A stretch of DNA of 64,000 bases from Candidatus Helarchaeota archaeon (GCA_019058315.1 JAHPZH010000002.1:1125910-1189909); one strand, 5' to 3'. Positions 8,832 to 18,668 are shown, numbered from the stretch's first letter. A program made the numbers and translations. The notes: a model not told the origin generated them from the letters alone.

Positions 8832-10001
8832 TTAATCTGATCGGGGATCCATAATACGACCTAAAAACAAGATATTTTTCGTTTTAACATCCATAATAAA
8901 GAATAAAAATGGATGATCTACTCTGAAGATAGGTGTAGGTCTTGGTTCTTCTGGAGCTGCCCCAAGTAACATAACAGCAGCAGTTGCTGCGGCTGCTTCT
9001 GTCCCTTCTTCATTAACATCTACATATGTCTTATGTACCACTTCAGATATGAAGAGATTAAGATTCGGATCTTTTGGAGCAATTCCAGTAAAATCGGCTT
9101 TATCTTGGTCGAATGCGTCAACTATACCCATCTCTTTCAGAGTTTCTGCCAATTTAAATTCAGATGTAATCTTGAATTTTGGGAGATATACCTCAACTTC
9201 TTGGAACAATTTGGGCCTAATCCATCCTGTCAAATTCTCGGATGTTATCGATTTCTCTATTTCTATAATTCCATCGACTTTTTTGGGGAGAATTATACCC
9301 ATAGAAAGCTCATCTCTGAAATATGTTAATTCAAGTGCTTCAAAATCTTGATTTTCATAATAAATATGCATTTCTTTTTGGTACATCATTGGTACCTTCA
9401 CTTTCTGGCCATTTATCAAGGTGAAGGACTCCTCATTTGTATTATGTTTCTTAAATTTTTTGCTCCATTCACTTAAAAAATATATTGCATTAGTTAATAT
9501 CAATCGAGTTAAAACATTCACCATCTCTGGTTTAAGTAAATCTTTAATTTTATTCTCTGTTCTATCCTCGACCCATTTATTGATTTTATTACGAGCATCT
9601 TCTGATTGATTTTTAAAATCCATCTTGGATATTCCACCGAAATAAGAATTTTCAATGATTTCGAGATATTCTGGAAATATCTTATAGTCATCTTGTATCC
9701 ACAAAGCATTTGCAATGCGAAGTTCATAACATTTAGATCTTGATGGGGCATTCAAACCTTCGATGAGATAGTTGAAAGTGGCATGGATGTCAGAATGACC
9801 TTCAAAATGAAGAGTCGAAGCTATCTGGTCTGCTGTTGCACCCTTAGCCCCAGCATACAACATAGCTATACAAATAGAAATACTTATCGGTGAAAAAAAT
9901 AGATTTTTATCATTCGATTTTAGAATTTTATAACATTCTAGAGCGAATTTATTATTTAAAGTAATTAAATTCGCCTCTTTTGCTCTAATATTGACTGTGA
10001 T
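8832..10001 (-). CDS. Serpin (serine/cysteine protease inhibitor), probable ATC start
   Basis: A full-length serpin of about 389 residues. The helix-A to strand-6B region reads NKFALECYKIL...NLFFSPISIS, then GAKGATADQI, with the WVEDRTENKI and LTNAIYFL segments of the fold. The hinge is EEGTEAAAATAAV at residues 331-343, which fits the small-residue consensus of inhibitory serpins, followed by a reactive loop of MLLGAAPEEPRP. The first in-frame ATG (9863) would remove helix A and the conserved FSP motif. Reading upstream to the in-frame stop at 10008-10010 shows no ATG, GTG or TTG. ATC at 10001 lies 9 nt after GGAG (10011-10014). No signal peptide is seen. Confidence 0.88.
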   Translation of the reverse strand: MTVNIRAKEANLITLNNKFALECYKILKSNDKNLFFSPISISICIAMLYAGAKGATADQIASTLHFEGHSDIHATFNYLIEGLNAPSRSKCYELRIANALWIQDDYKIFPEYLEIIENSYFGGISKMDFKNQSEDARNKINKWVEDRTENKIKDLLKPEMVNVLTRLILTNAIYFLSEWSKKFKKHNTNEESFTLINGQKVKVPMMYQKEMHIYYENQDFEALELTYFRDELSMGIILPKKVDGIIEIEKSITSENLTGWIRPKLFQEVEVYLPKFKITSEFKLAETLKEMGIVDAFDQDKADFTGIAPKDPNLNLFISEVVHKTYVDVNEEGTEAAAATAAVMLLGAAPEEPRPTPIFRVDHPFLFFIMDVKTKNILFLGRIMDPRSD

Positions 10002-10130
10002 TTTAAACTACTCCAAATAGAATAATTTCAACAAATTAAGTTATGTTATAAATCCCAATATTTAAGCTTTTATAAGAATAATAGATAAATTTTTAGTTAA
10101 ATTATAAAATAAAGTCAGTCTAAATGATTA

Positions 10131-10694
10131 ATGATGTCAACTAACAAGATTTTAATAGCATATGGTTCCCGATATGGAAGCACTGCTGAAATATCAGAAA
10201 AAATATCAATAATATTGAAAGAATTAAATATTGAAAGTGTAGTTTTAGATTTGAAAAAAATAAAAGAAAAACATTGGCCTTCAATTGATGAATTCGATGC
10301 TATTTTGGTCGGTTCGGGTATTAAAATGGGCCGTTGGATGAAAGAACCTCAAAAATTACTAAAGAAGAATAAAGATAAAATTAAGAATAAGGAAAAAATC
10401 CTTGGATTATTCGTAAGTTGTTCCACTGTTCTTGATGATCCTGTGAAAGCAAAGAATGAATATCTAGATAAAATTATGGATAAGCTAAAGTTCAAAGCTG
10501 ATATGTTTGATGCATTTGGACCAGTATTTGATTTCTCAGAAACCTCTAAATTAGGATATTTAACTAAGAAATTATCAATAGCAGGTCTAAATGATTCAGG
10601 AAACATAGAATTTGATCCAAATGCAAGAAATGACTTAAGAGATTGGGACCAAATTAGGAGTTTTGCAGAAAAATTTGCTGAGTTAATAAAATAG
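10131..10694 (+). CDS. Flavodoxin-domain protein (HemG/flavodoxin-like)
   Basis: A 187-residue protein with the FMN phosphate loop near the N-terminus (YGSRYGSTAEISE), the 50s-loop region VGSGIKMGRW and LGLFVSCSTV before the last Rossmann strands. This matches single-domain flavodoxin/protoporphyrinogen-oxidase-like (COG4635) proteins, which act as FMN electron carriers. Two consecutive ATG codons (10131 and 10134) make the start ambiguous by one residue. It stands alone on the plus strand between the serpin and the sulfatase-like gene, so no electron partner is apparent from context. Confidence 0.8.
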   Translation: MMSTNKILIAYGSRYGSTAEISEKISIILKELNIESVVLDLKKIKEKHWPSIDEFDAILVGSGIKMGRWMKEPQKLLKKNKDKIKNKEKILGLFVSCSTVLDDPVKAKNEYLDKIMDKLKFKADMFDAFGPVFDFSETSKLGYLTKKLSIAGLNDSGNIEFDPNARNDLRDWDQIRSFAEKFAELIK

Positions 10695-10862
10695 TGTTTA
10701 ATTTTATCTTTGGAATTCATGATCTCTATAAATTTTGAAATACTTGAAAATGTTAAAATTTATAAATGAAGAACTTTATCTAACTTAAACATAATAAAAT
10801 TCGATTTTACTATTAAAAATTCTTCTAAACTGGCAAAAACCCTAAAATACAATCTTATAAAA

Positions 10863-11879
10863 ATGAGAAATAAAAATATTAGAAAAATGAATAAGAATTT
10901 CCAGGATTCCACTGTTGCAGTCAATGTAATGAAAAAAAAATGGGATTTTTTAATAATTCTAGATGCATGCAGATATGACTATTTTGAAAGAATATATCGA
11001 CAAAGCAAGGATCTTTTAAATGGTAAACTTTATAAATACAAATCTATCGCTTCATCTACAATGGAATGGAGAAACAAATCATTTAAAGGTTATTATGACG
11101 ATATAGTGTATGTATCTACGAATCCCTATATTAACTCAGCCGTTTCAGTAGAGAACTTCCTTGGAAAGGACCATTTTTTTAAAATTTATGATATTTGGAA
11201 TGAGGGTTGGGATGAAAAAGAAAATACCGTCCTACCTGATACTATAACTGAGGTCACAATTAAACTATTACCAAAGCACCCAAATAAAAGATTTATAATT
11301 CATTACATTCAACCACACGCACCATATATTAATTTAGACTTAAAAAATAAAAAAGTTGCAGCATTTAGATTTAGAGCAGATATAATGAAAGAATTAAAAG
11401 AAAATTCGCACGAATCCAATGAAAAAAAGAGTCTTAGACTTAAAATAATCGAAAAATTTTTGCAACACTTTAATAAATTTAAAAAAATAATCAACAGACC
11501 TGACTGGATTTTAGGAAATCAACCCAAGTGGAGGTTGAGAGAATTTTTTAAATTGGATCCATTATCTCCAATGGATGCTGTCAGAAGAATATATGGTGAT
11601 GAGGGATTAAAAAAGGCATATATGAACAATTTAAAGTTAGTATTAAAATCCGTAATAAAATTATTGAAACATCTATCAGGTAAAATTGTAATAACGGGTG
11701 ATCATGGTGAACTACTCGGAGAAAATGGATGTTATAGCCATATAAACGAGTCCAATAACCCTTACTTAAAATTGATACCTTGGTTAGAAATTCAAAAAGG
11801 TGAGCATCGAAAAAAAGTCTTGAAAGAAGATTCTTTAATAAGTAGCCTTAAATTGAGTGATTTCACTCGTAAAATTTAA
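10863..11879 (+). CDS. Sulfatase/alkaline-phosphatase superfamily hydrolase
   Basis: A 338-residue cytosolic-looking protein. A metal-binding strand LIILDACRYDYF lies near residue 35, a Ser/Thr-rich SIASSTMEW segment could supply the nucleophile, IIHYIQPHAPY sits in the middle, and ITGDHGELLGENG carries the C-terminal Asp/His metal ligands. This is the pattern of the short archaeal sulfatase-like group often found near polysaccharide or phospholipid genes. The exact ester is unknown, and the classical sulfatase CxPxR is absent. There is no signal peptide. In-frame ATG at 10887 is an alternative start. Confidence 0.75.
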   Translation: MRNKNIRKMNKNFQDSTVAVNVMKKKWDFLIILDACRYDYFERIYRQSKDLLNGKLYKYKSIASSTMEWRNKSFKGYYDDIVYVSTNPYINSAVSVENFLGKDHFFKIYDIWNEGWDEKENTVLPDTITEVTIKLLPKHPNKRFIIHYIQPHAPYINLDLKNKKVAAFRFRADIMKELKENSHESNEKKSLRLKIIEKFLQHFNKFKKIINRPDWILGNQPKWRLREFFKLDPLSPMDAVRRIYGDEGLKKAYMNNLKLVLKSVIKLLKHLSGKIVITGDHGELLGENGCYSHINESNNPYLKLIPWLEIQKGEHRKKVLKEDSLISSLKLSDFTRKI

Positions 11880-11928
11880 AAATAATTATATTTTAGTAAC
11901 CTAACCCGTGATAAAAAATTTTATTTAA

Positions 11929-12774
11929 TTAGATATCAATCGTCAATCTATCATATGCAATTTTAAATCCCATTTTAATAGAATATCTCCATTCCTCTCC
12001 TTCTGGTTTCACAATTGGATTTGAGTGGTTAAAATGTGTAAAATAAATCTCGGTAGTTGATTCTTTCAATAGATCCATTGTTTCTACTATTGGTACATGG
12101 GGGACTTCTTTATACCTTGAAATCTCTTTGTTTGTATAAAAAGTGCCATCTAAGAAAGCAATATCAACTGAATTGACATGAGTGATAATTTCTTCAGTCC
12201 AAAGATCCAAATCTGACAAATATAGAATCTTATTTTGACCTTTTATGATATATCCAACAGTATCAGAGTGCTCATTTCGATGTGGAACCTCTATTGATGT
12301 TATTGAGAACTTAAATTTTTTAAAACTCAATTCCTTTCCAATTGCCATCTCGTTTAAAATTATATTTTTTCTATCTGATAAATGATTAAAGGGATGGTTA
12401 TTTTGAAGAAATTGTTTCATAACTGGTGAACAATAAACAGGGACATTTTTCTCCTCCGTGCATTCTTTCCCTAATAACCACAAACCCGAACAATGCCCAA
12501 AATGTGCGTGAGTTAAAAATATACCATCAACTGGCAAAATCCCCTTACGATTACTTACAATTTTTTTGTTTGTTAATATATCTATTTGGTATTTAATATC
12601 TGGAGAAGCTTCAATTAAAAAGCAAAATTTATTTTCATTATCATATAAAGCAATGGAAGGTGCTAAACGAATATATTCCTTATTTTTTCTTGCATTATTA
12701 CAATTCTCGCAATAGCACCCAATTTGAGGAATACCCGCATCTTGGCCAGAACCAAGAATTAAAATTTTCATCAT
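11929..12774 (-). CDS. PqqB-like metallo-beta-lactamase-fold hydrolase
   Basis: A 281-residue MBL-fold protein. It starts with KILILGSGQDAGIPQ and a GCYCENCNNAR zinc knuckle, then THAHFGHCSGL as the metal motif. The HAHxGH form (Gly instead of Asp) is typical of PqqB rather than a defect. Later motifs include YLSDLDLW and YFTHFNHSNP. Proteins of this group are hydrolases or oxygenase-like enzymes of uncertain substrate; no PQQ operon is seen. It starts 17 nt after the acyl-CoA synthetase gene, so co-transcription is likely. Confidence 0.8.
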   Translation of the reverse strand: MMKILILGSGQDAGIPQIGCYCENCNNARKNKEYIRLAPSIALYDNENKFCFLIEASPDIKYQIDILTNKKIVSNRKGILPVDGIFLTHAHFGHCSGLWLLGKECTEEKNVPVYCSPVMKQFLQNNHPFNHLSDRKNIILNEMAIGKELSFKKFKFSITSIEVPHRNEHSDTVGYIIKGQNKILYLSDLDLWTEEIITHVNSVDIAFLDGTFYTNKEISRYKEVPHVPIVETMDLLKESTTEIYFTHFNHSNPIVKPEGEEWRYSIKMGFKIAYDRLTIDI

Positions 12775-12791
12775 TTAAAAAGTTCTTTTAA

Positions 12792-14189
12792 TTAACTATA
12801 TTTACTTTTGTATTTGTACATATTTGAAAAAGCCCGTGCAGCTCTTTCTACACTCGGAAAAACAGGAATTTTATCTTTTATTAATATATCTTTATATTTT
12901 TCTCTCTGAGCACCCCTAATATGAGGTAGGGACATTAAAAATGGTTTTCCTTCTTCTCTAGTATAATTAGCTATTTTCATGATATTATTATGATGAAGCA
13001 TATGATGATCATCAAAGTCTCTAGGAGCAAAGGCTTCAATTATTACTCCACCCACGTATGGTTCTTTAATTGCTATTTTACAAATTTCAGGATATTTTTC
13101 TTCATGTCCAATCCAAGGCAAATCTAAAGGGTTTGCAACACTCCCAATTGAAATCATTGATTGCATTTCACTTCTTGCAGGATCTTGTATTTCTGGAATA
13201 TCTACTCCTAAATTTATGATTCGATCCACGCCTAGAGAGGCGGTTCCCCCTGACCAAGTGATTAAAATCAAACTATTAACTTTTGGGTATAGCCCTTTAC
13301 AATAATAAAAAGCTATAGTCGAATCCATCAATTCTTCAAATGTAGCGACATTTATTATTCCAGTTTGAGCAACTACAGAATTCCAAATCTTTGAATTAGA
13401 TGATATCGAACCTGTGTGAGAACTAGCCGTCTTCGCCCCTTTCTCTGTGACTCCACCACGTAATATAAGTGTTGGTTTCTTATTCTCTTTTAAAACTTTT
13501 AATAAATCTCTTCCTTCAAATTCTCTAAATTGTGAAAATCCTTCAAAATATCCGCTAATGATGTCTGTTTTTTCATCAGAGCTAAAATAGTCAATAAAAT
13601 CTGAGAATTTAAGACTTATAGTATTACCAATACTTGCAGCAACAGAGAAATTAATTCCATAATTATTGCAGTCTGTAACATATCTGCTAGTTAAATCTCC
13701 AGAATGAGAAACGAAAGCAAGACATCCACTTTCACATATTTTTTTAGAGAAATTTGGATGATAAGAAATTCGACCACCAGTGGAATAAACTCCCATGCAA
13801 TTTGGTCCAATTGCCCTAGTATCGCTATTTTTTAACATTTCATGAATTTCATGTTCTAATTCAATACCAGGTTCATCATATTCTCCTAATCCCGCTGAAA
13901 AAATATGCAGTGTATAAAATTTCTTCTCGATACACTGTTTAATTATAGGTTTTACTTTACTCTTTGTTATTGCAATTACCGCTAAATCTATCTTATCAGG
14001 TAATTCAGAAATGGATTTATAACATTTCATGCCTAATATTTCTTCGTCTTTTTCAGAGACAAGATATATATCTCCCTTATAACCCCTCTCAATTACTCCC
14101 ATAATATTCCAAACTCTTCTGCTGGTTGCTCCTATATACGCTAAGGACTCTGGATAAAATAATTTTTTCATGTATTCTTTTGTCTTCAT
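12792..14189 (-). CDS. NDP-forming acyl-CoA synthetase, alpha subunit (CoA-binding)
   Basis: A 465-residue protein with an N-terminal CoA-binding Rossmann domain (FYPESLAYIGATSRR), a succinyl-CoA-ligase-like core (IGPNCMGVYS) and SSHTGSIS with the phospho-His expected of acetate/acyl-CoA ligase (ADP-forming) alpha subunits. The ATP-grasp beta subunit is absent, so it must pair with one encoded elsewhere. The reaction conserves energy as ATP while releasing an organic acid from acyl-CoA. It is followed by the PqqB-like gene. The paralogue at 59750-61252 shares the layout. Confidence 0.8.
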   Translation of the reverse strand: MKTKEYMKKLFYPESLAYIGATSRRVWNIMGVIERGYKGDIYLVSEKDEEILGMKCYKSISELPDKIDLAVIAITKSKVKPIIKQCIEKKFYTLHIFSAGLGEYDEPGIELEHEIHEMLKNSDTRAIGPNCMGVYSTGGRISYHPNFSKKICESGCLAFVSHSGDLTSRYVTDCNNYGINFSVAASIGNTISLKFSDFIDYFSSDEKTDIISGYFEGFSQFREFEGRDLLKVLKENKKPTLILRGGVTEKGAKTASSHTGSISSNSKIWNSVVAQTGIINVATFEELMDSTIAFYYCKGLYPKVNSLILITWSGGTASLGVDRIINLGVDIPEIQDPARSEMQSMISIGSVANPLDLPWIGHEEKYPEICKIAIKEPYVGGVIIEAFAPRDFDDHHMLHHNNIMKIANYTREEGKPFLMSLPHIRGAQREKYKDILIKDKIPVFPSVERAARAFSNMYKYKSKYS

Positions 14190-14353
14190 TTTATCAATTA
14201 TTCCATTTAATCTGTTTTATTCATTTTATTATTAAAATGCGAAAGTTGAGTTCTTTAAATTTTCCATATTTGGTCAATATTCAAGGTTAACGAACTAAAG
14301 AGAATTAGAAAATATAAAAGTGTAGAAAATTGGTACTTTTTTCGTGAGGAGGG

Positions 14354-15286
14354 CTATTTTTCTTCAGATTCTTTAGCAAGCATTATGAATCCAATCAGAA
14401 TAGGTACTAGAGAGAGTAAAAAGAGGAAATACCAGACAAAGTAAAAATAGATGACATCGGAAAAGTGCCAAGGTGCCCATCCCATGTAAGTAATTGTCAA
14501 TCCTAAATATCCAAGGAAGATAATTTTTGGTCCTGCATATCCCGATTTTTGACCATAATTGAAAAAGATATAACTGATGGAGAAACAAATTGGAATCCAA
14601 ATAGCAAATAAAAAGCCATACATCATATATTCTATATCTTGAACAACAAATAAACCAAAGCTAAACCAAATAAATCCTAATAAAATTACTACTATAGAAG
14701 GCATTATTCGTAATTTCTTATCCTCAATTAATAATCTAAGAATGCCGTACAAAGATCCAGCTGCCCAAAAAATCATTCCAAATCGTAATAAAAAGAAATT
14801 TCCAGGAGATATATTCTCATTTGCCCAAGTAATTCCCAAACCTCTGAAAATATGTCCTATAAAGGTAATACTATAAATAAAAAAGACAATACCCCAAATA
14901 AGCTGAGAAATATTAGTTCGACCACCTTTATACCAGCGATAAAGCAGATATGTTCCAATTATCCAAATTAAAATAGTAGTATCCAACCCAAGACCGAAAA
15001 ATAGGAGGTTATAGACTTGGGATTTAAAAGGATGATAAAATTTCCAGATTAATATTCCCATTTTGTCTACCCCCATTTCTTCTTGTAATATAATTGCAAT
15101 AAGATCTCTTAGTAAAAAACCATATGTAGGATCTAAATCTCTTGGTGCAAGTGTATAGGTCGCACGTGGTTTAAAAATGAGAACATATATACATAGAATA
15201 GCAATTATAATTATACCAAAAAAATAAGGCAAATTTTTTCTAATCAAATCTTTAATATCTACCAAATTATTAACCCCAATTACCAA
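14354..15286 (-). CDS. Predicted 8-TM membrane protein of unknown function
   Basis: A 310-residue protein with about eight hydrophobic segments: IIIIAILCIYVLIF near the N-terminus, two in the YNLLFFGLGLDTTILIWIIG and WGIVFFIYSITFIG regions, then FLLRFGMIFWAAG, IVVILLGFIWFSFG, a YGFLFAIWIPI stretch and two C-terminal helices. I recognise no family. Its TTG start at 15286 overlaps the 3' end of the upstream gene by 7 nt; TTG at 15265, preceded by GGGGTT, is an alternative. The overlap implies translational coupling with the longin-like protein. Confidence 0.7.
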   Translation of the reverse strand: MVIGVNNLVDIKDLIRKNLPYFFGIIIIAILCIYVLIFKPRATYTLAPRDLDPTYGFLLRDLIAIILQEEMGVDKMGILIWKFYHPFKSQVYNLLFFGLGLDTTILIWIIGTYLLYRWYKGGRTNISQLIWGIVFFIYSITFIGHIFRGLGITWANENISPGNFFLLRFGMIFWAAGSLYGILRLLIEDKKLRIMPSIVVILLGFIWFSFGLFVVQDIEYMMYGFLFAIWIPICFSISYIFFNYGQKSGYAGPKIIFLGYLGLTITYMGWAPWHFSDVIYFYFVWYFLFLLSLVPILIGFIMLAKESEEK

Positions 15287-16350
15287 GTTTCTTTTCCAAA
15301 TCCACTTAGGACCTTATCCAGCTTCTTTCGACATTCAGAAATTGTGTCATTTAATTTAGTCGAAATATCTGGATTGTCTGACATTAGACAAGTTCCGATT
15401 AAATCAAGTTCATCAAGATCTAAATCGGATATTAAATCATCAATATTTGAGGTAGTAACGTTATCTTCTTTGACCATTTTAAGAAGTTTATTTTTTGTAG
15501 CAAGAAACTTCTTAATATCTTGTTTAATTTTTTGTTCTGCTTGCTCCGAATCTAATTGTTTAGCCCGATTAATTAATTTTTTACAAAATTTATTCGATTC
15601 CCCTCCAGTGACTTTACCTTTTTTTAAATCTACTAGAATACTTGTCTTAAAAATTTCTGTTAGGTTAGAAGGTCCTCCAATAATATCCCCAAGCATATAA
15701 TCCTTTGTCCAATATACTATTTCAGGAGGTTTTTCAACATAAAACATAGTTAGTGTATCAATAATTAATTTAACTAAGGTTTTATCACCTGTTACAATAA
15801 CAGGTTCACCTAAAATTAATGCGTTAATGACTTTATCGAGATTTTTTTGAACTAGATTAAAGAGTAAAACTAAACTTCTTTTAACTTCAGCTTTTTCTGT
15901 TTTTTTCATAAAAGAATTTAAAATAAGATTAATTATACTATTATAAAAATCTAAAAGTTCTCCTTCAATTTGTTGTTTTTCTGCCTTTGTTTCTAACAAA
16001 GCATTTAATTTATTTGCAGTTTCATTAAATAGCGTTTCTAACACATCTATATACCGATAAAAAATAACATCATTTGTCTCATTGAATAGTACAGTGATTG
16101 AACTGTCAATTATTCCCCCTCGACGAGTCCGATCTTTAGTTACTATAGATTTAATAAAACCTTTTAAATTGAAGGATGGAAATGGAACTATTGCCAAAGA
16201 TTTGGGAACTATACCTTCTCTATCTGACATTAAATTAATTGATTTGAGGCTGATATAATTTTTAGCTTCAACTGATAAATCTGGCGGAATCCATGCTACC
16301 GCTTTTGGTCCAAATTTTTCATCAAATTGTGAAAATATAATACCTGAAAT
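15280..16350 (-). CDS. Longin-like N-terminal domain protein, probable ATT start
   Basis: The conventional start (ATG 16230) gives 316 residues, but the same frame continues upstream and reads SGIIFSQFDEKFGPKAVAWIP, a pattern I recall from the N-terminal longin-like domain attached to Asgard small-GTPase proteins, and then runs into VPKSLAIVPFPSFNLKG. No ATG, GTG or TTG exists before the in-frame TGA at 16378-16380. ATT at 16350 lies 7 nt after AAGGA and is chosen; ATT at 16365 is the alternative. The C-terminal ~200 residues are helical and charged with no GTPase motifs. It overlaps the 8-TM gene. Confidence 0.65.
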   Translation of the reverse strand: MSGIIFSQFDEKFGPKAVAWIPPDLSVEAKNYISLKSINLMSDREGIVPKSLAIVPFPSFNLKGFIKSIVTKDRTRRGGIIDSSITVLFNETNDVIFYRYIDVLETLFNETANKLNALLETKAEKQQIEGELLDFYNSIINLILNSFMKKTEKAEVKRSLVLLFNLVQKNLDKVINALILGEPVIVTGDKTLVKLIIDTLTMFYVEKPPEIVYWTKDYMLGDIIGGPSNLTEIFKTSILVDLKKGKVTGGESNKFCKKLINRAKQLDSEQAEQKIKQDIKKFLATKNKLLKMVKEDNVTTSNIDDLISDLDLDELDLIGTCLMSDNPDISTKLNDTISECRKKLDKVLSGFGKETW

Positions 16351-16464
16351 TAATTGTTCCTTAATTCTTACCCACTCTCAATTATATATTCTCTAAATTT
16401 CATAATTTAACTTACTATAATTATTATTTTTTATAATTATCTTTTCAAGGATATGTTTTAAATT

Positions 16465-17862
16465 TTATTTTAATTCCATTTTTCTCATAATTAAATTTGA
16501 AATGAAATATAATATTCCCGCTATTGGAAATACTATACCAATTGCCAAAGTATTTTCTGCATTTTGTCCCATTAAGATTAAACCCAAAATTAAATCACCT
16601 AATGCATTTCCGATATTTACCACAAAAAGAAAAGATCCAAAATACGACCCAGATAACGTATTAGAATCCATTTTATCCTTAATTTCTTCTGGTGAATTAT
16701 CAACGAGCTCACTAATTGCAGGATTTGGTAAAATATATCCCACAACTAAACCAAATAATACTCCTGCTAGTAATACACGGGTAATCCACAATAGAATATC
16801 ATTTGGCATACTAATTAATAGGATTCCTGTTAAAATTAGTGAGACAGCAACAAACCATCTTGCATGTATAAAGGATTCTTTAATTCCTACACTATGGGCT
16901 CGCTTTGACCAAAAAATAAAACCTAGTACAGCAAATGCGACTAACGGAAGAATAAATAGTATAAATGCATTTCCTTTTAAATCTAAAACAAATGTAAAGA
17001 ATAATGTTAAGTTTTTAACTAATAATCGAACACCAATAGTCACAGTAAGCATACTAAATAAAAAATAATAATAATTTTTATCAGAAAAGGGTTTAAAAAT
17101 ATTCTTAAGAACCTTATTTATTGTCAAATTTTCACTTTGTTTCGTTCTTTCATCTATTTCGGTAAAAAAATCCTCATTAGTTGAAAAATATGCCATTAGC
17201 GTAAAAATTACTACAAAAATTGCAAAAATCAAACCAAGAATAGGAAGTGTTTCAATTAGAAATTGACGATCTATTGGATTATAAAAAATAGCATCTGGAG
17301 TTATAAGTCTGCTTTGTATAATTAATGGTAAAAATATTCCAATAACTGTTGCAAGTATACTAAATATACCAGTTAAAGAACCAATTTTAATTCGATTATC
17401 TGCCTCTTGGCTTTGTTCAGGTATCATCGATAAAAACGTGCTGCGTAGTAGTGAATAAAAAAGATAAAATATTAATATAAATCCCCATAGAAAAAAACTA
17501 ATGCCCCAATTTATCTCTCCAAATTGCTGAGCTAAAGGTGAATACCACATCATAATTAATGAAAAAATTAATAGAGGTAAACTCCAAATCAGAAAAGGTC
17601 TTCTTTTTCCTAGCTTTCCGGGGCGTTTTTTATCAACTAAATAGCCAAAAATAGGAGCAAAAAAAGCTAATACAACAACTCCCAAAGCAGTACCTATTGA
17701 GACTAAGAGTGCATTTAATCCGACTGCGTAAGTAAAAAAAATAAAAATATAAGCACTAATTAGAGTTATGGGAAGAATTTGACCTAAAACACCTGCTGTA
17801 AATCCATATAATTTTATACCTTTTAATGTTCTTAATTTCTCTTTATTATTTAAATCTGCCAA
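16465..17862 (-). CDS. MFS transporter, GPH/LacY-like sugar carrier group
   Basis: A 465-residue protein with about 12 TM helices. The loop between TM2 and TM3 carries FGYLVDKKRPGKLGKRRPF, the GxxxD-(R/K)xGRR-type MFS signature in the expanded form typical of GPH sugar:cation symporters. A charged central loop (about residues 215-240) separates the halves. The start is TTG at 17862 with AGGT 8 nt upstream. It stands alone between the longin-like gene and a divergent small gene. The substrate is unknown; a glycoside or disaccharide is plausible by family. Confidence 0.8.
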   Translation of the reverse strand: MADLNNKEKLRTLKGIKLYGFTAGVLGQILPITLISAYIFIFFTYAVGLNALLVSIGTALGVVVLAFFAPIFGYLVDKKRPGKLGKRRPFLIWSLPLLIFSLIMMWYSPLAQQFGEINWGISFFLWGFILIFYLFYSLLRSTFLSMIPEQSQEADNRIKIGSLTGIFSILATVIGIFLPLIIQSRLITPDAIFYNPIDRQFLIETLPILGLIFAIFVVIFTLMAYFSTNEDFFTEIDERTKQSENLTINKVLKNIFKPFSDKNYYYFLFSMLTVTIGVRLLVKNLTLFFTFVLDLKGNAFILFILPLVAFAVLGFIFWSKRAHSVGIKESFIHARWFVAVSLILTGILLISMPNDILLWITRVLLAGVLFGLVVGYILPNPAISELVDNSPEEIKDKMDSNTLSGSYFGSFLFVVNIGNALGDLILGLILMGQNAENTLAIGIVFPIAGILYFISNLIMRKMELK

Positions 17863-18074
17863 AATTAATACCTAATTTAATTCAATTACATTATTTATTT
17901 GGATGAATTTAGGAATTAGATGAAATAAAAAGAATAAAAAAAATAATTTAAGTTTATCTAATTTTTTCACTTTTACATGGCTCTCTATTACTTTAATAAA
18001 AAAATCTTCTATTAGCATAATTGAATAATTTATCGACAAAATTTTTATAGAATATATTAAGGGAAATAGATTTT

Positions 18075-18533
18075 ATGTCAAAGAATGTGAATAGAAAATA
18101 TTATAATAGTCTCAAAGAATTTAATGGACAAACATATTCTGGAATGATAGTTGGTGGGAAGCATAGTTGGGATTACAATAATGGAATTTGGAATGAAACA
18201 AAAATTAAACCTAACAAGTGGAAATTCGAATTTATTTGTAATAAATATCGAAGAAACCCAGCCCCGCCGGGCACAGGAGTACCTAATAAAACAGAGTTCC
18301 ATTGGTACATCTTAGCAGATCAAAAAGTTGTAAAACTTGATGAAAATACGTATAAAACGGTAATGACGGGCTCAAAATATAAAATTGGCCATAAAAGACC
18401 TAATTGGAAGCATAATTGGAGTTATGATTATAAAAAGGAATCATATGAAGATAAATTAATTGAGATATTGGAAGAAATCCTAGAAAAATTAAAAGCAAAG
18501 AAAAAAAGAAAAGAATTAGCGAGCTTTTTTTAA
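18075..18533 (+). CDS. Hypothetical protein, 152 aa
   Basis: A 152-residue basic protein, not recognised. The first two thirds are rich in Trp, Tyr and Gly (GGKHSWDYNNGIWNET, a second TEFHWYILADQKV, then RPNWKHNWSYDY), suggesting a small beta-rich fold. The last 35 residues form a Lys/Glu-rich helix (ILEEILEKLKAKKKRKE). There is no signal peptide, TM segment or Cys. The ATG follows a TATA-like stretch around 18040-18057. It is one of two small unknown genes in tandem here. Confidence 0.65.
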   Translation: MSKNVNRKYYNSLKEFNGQTYSGMIVGGKHSWDYNNGIWNETKIKPNKWKFEFICNKYRRNPAPPGTGVPNKTEFHWYILADQKVVKLDENTYKTVMTGSKYKIGHKRPNWKHNWSYDYKKESYEDKLIEILEEILEKLKAKKKRKELASFF

Positions 18534-18668
18534 ATTAAGGAACTTAATCCTTTTTTTAGTTTTAAATACAAGAAACATCTGATAAATCTCTAATAAAATA
18601 TTTTGATTTTAGAAAAAGAATAATTTTATATTTAAGGTATTTCATTATCAAATAAGGTGACATAAATA

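Noticed and set aside
16502..17068. 188-residue plus-strand ORF opposite the MFS gene
   Set aside because: Antisense reading of TM-coding DNA; no SD, no recognisable domain.
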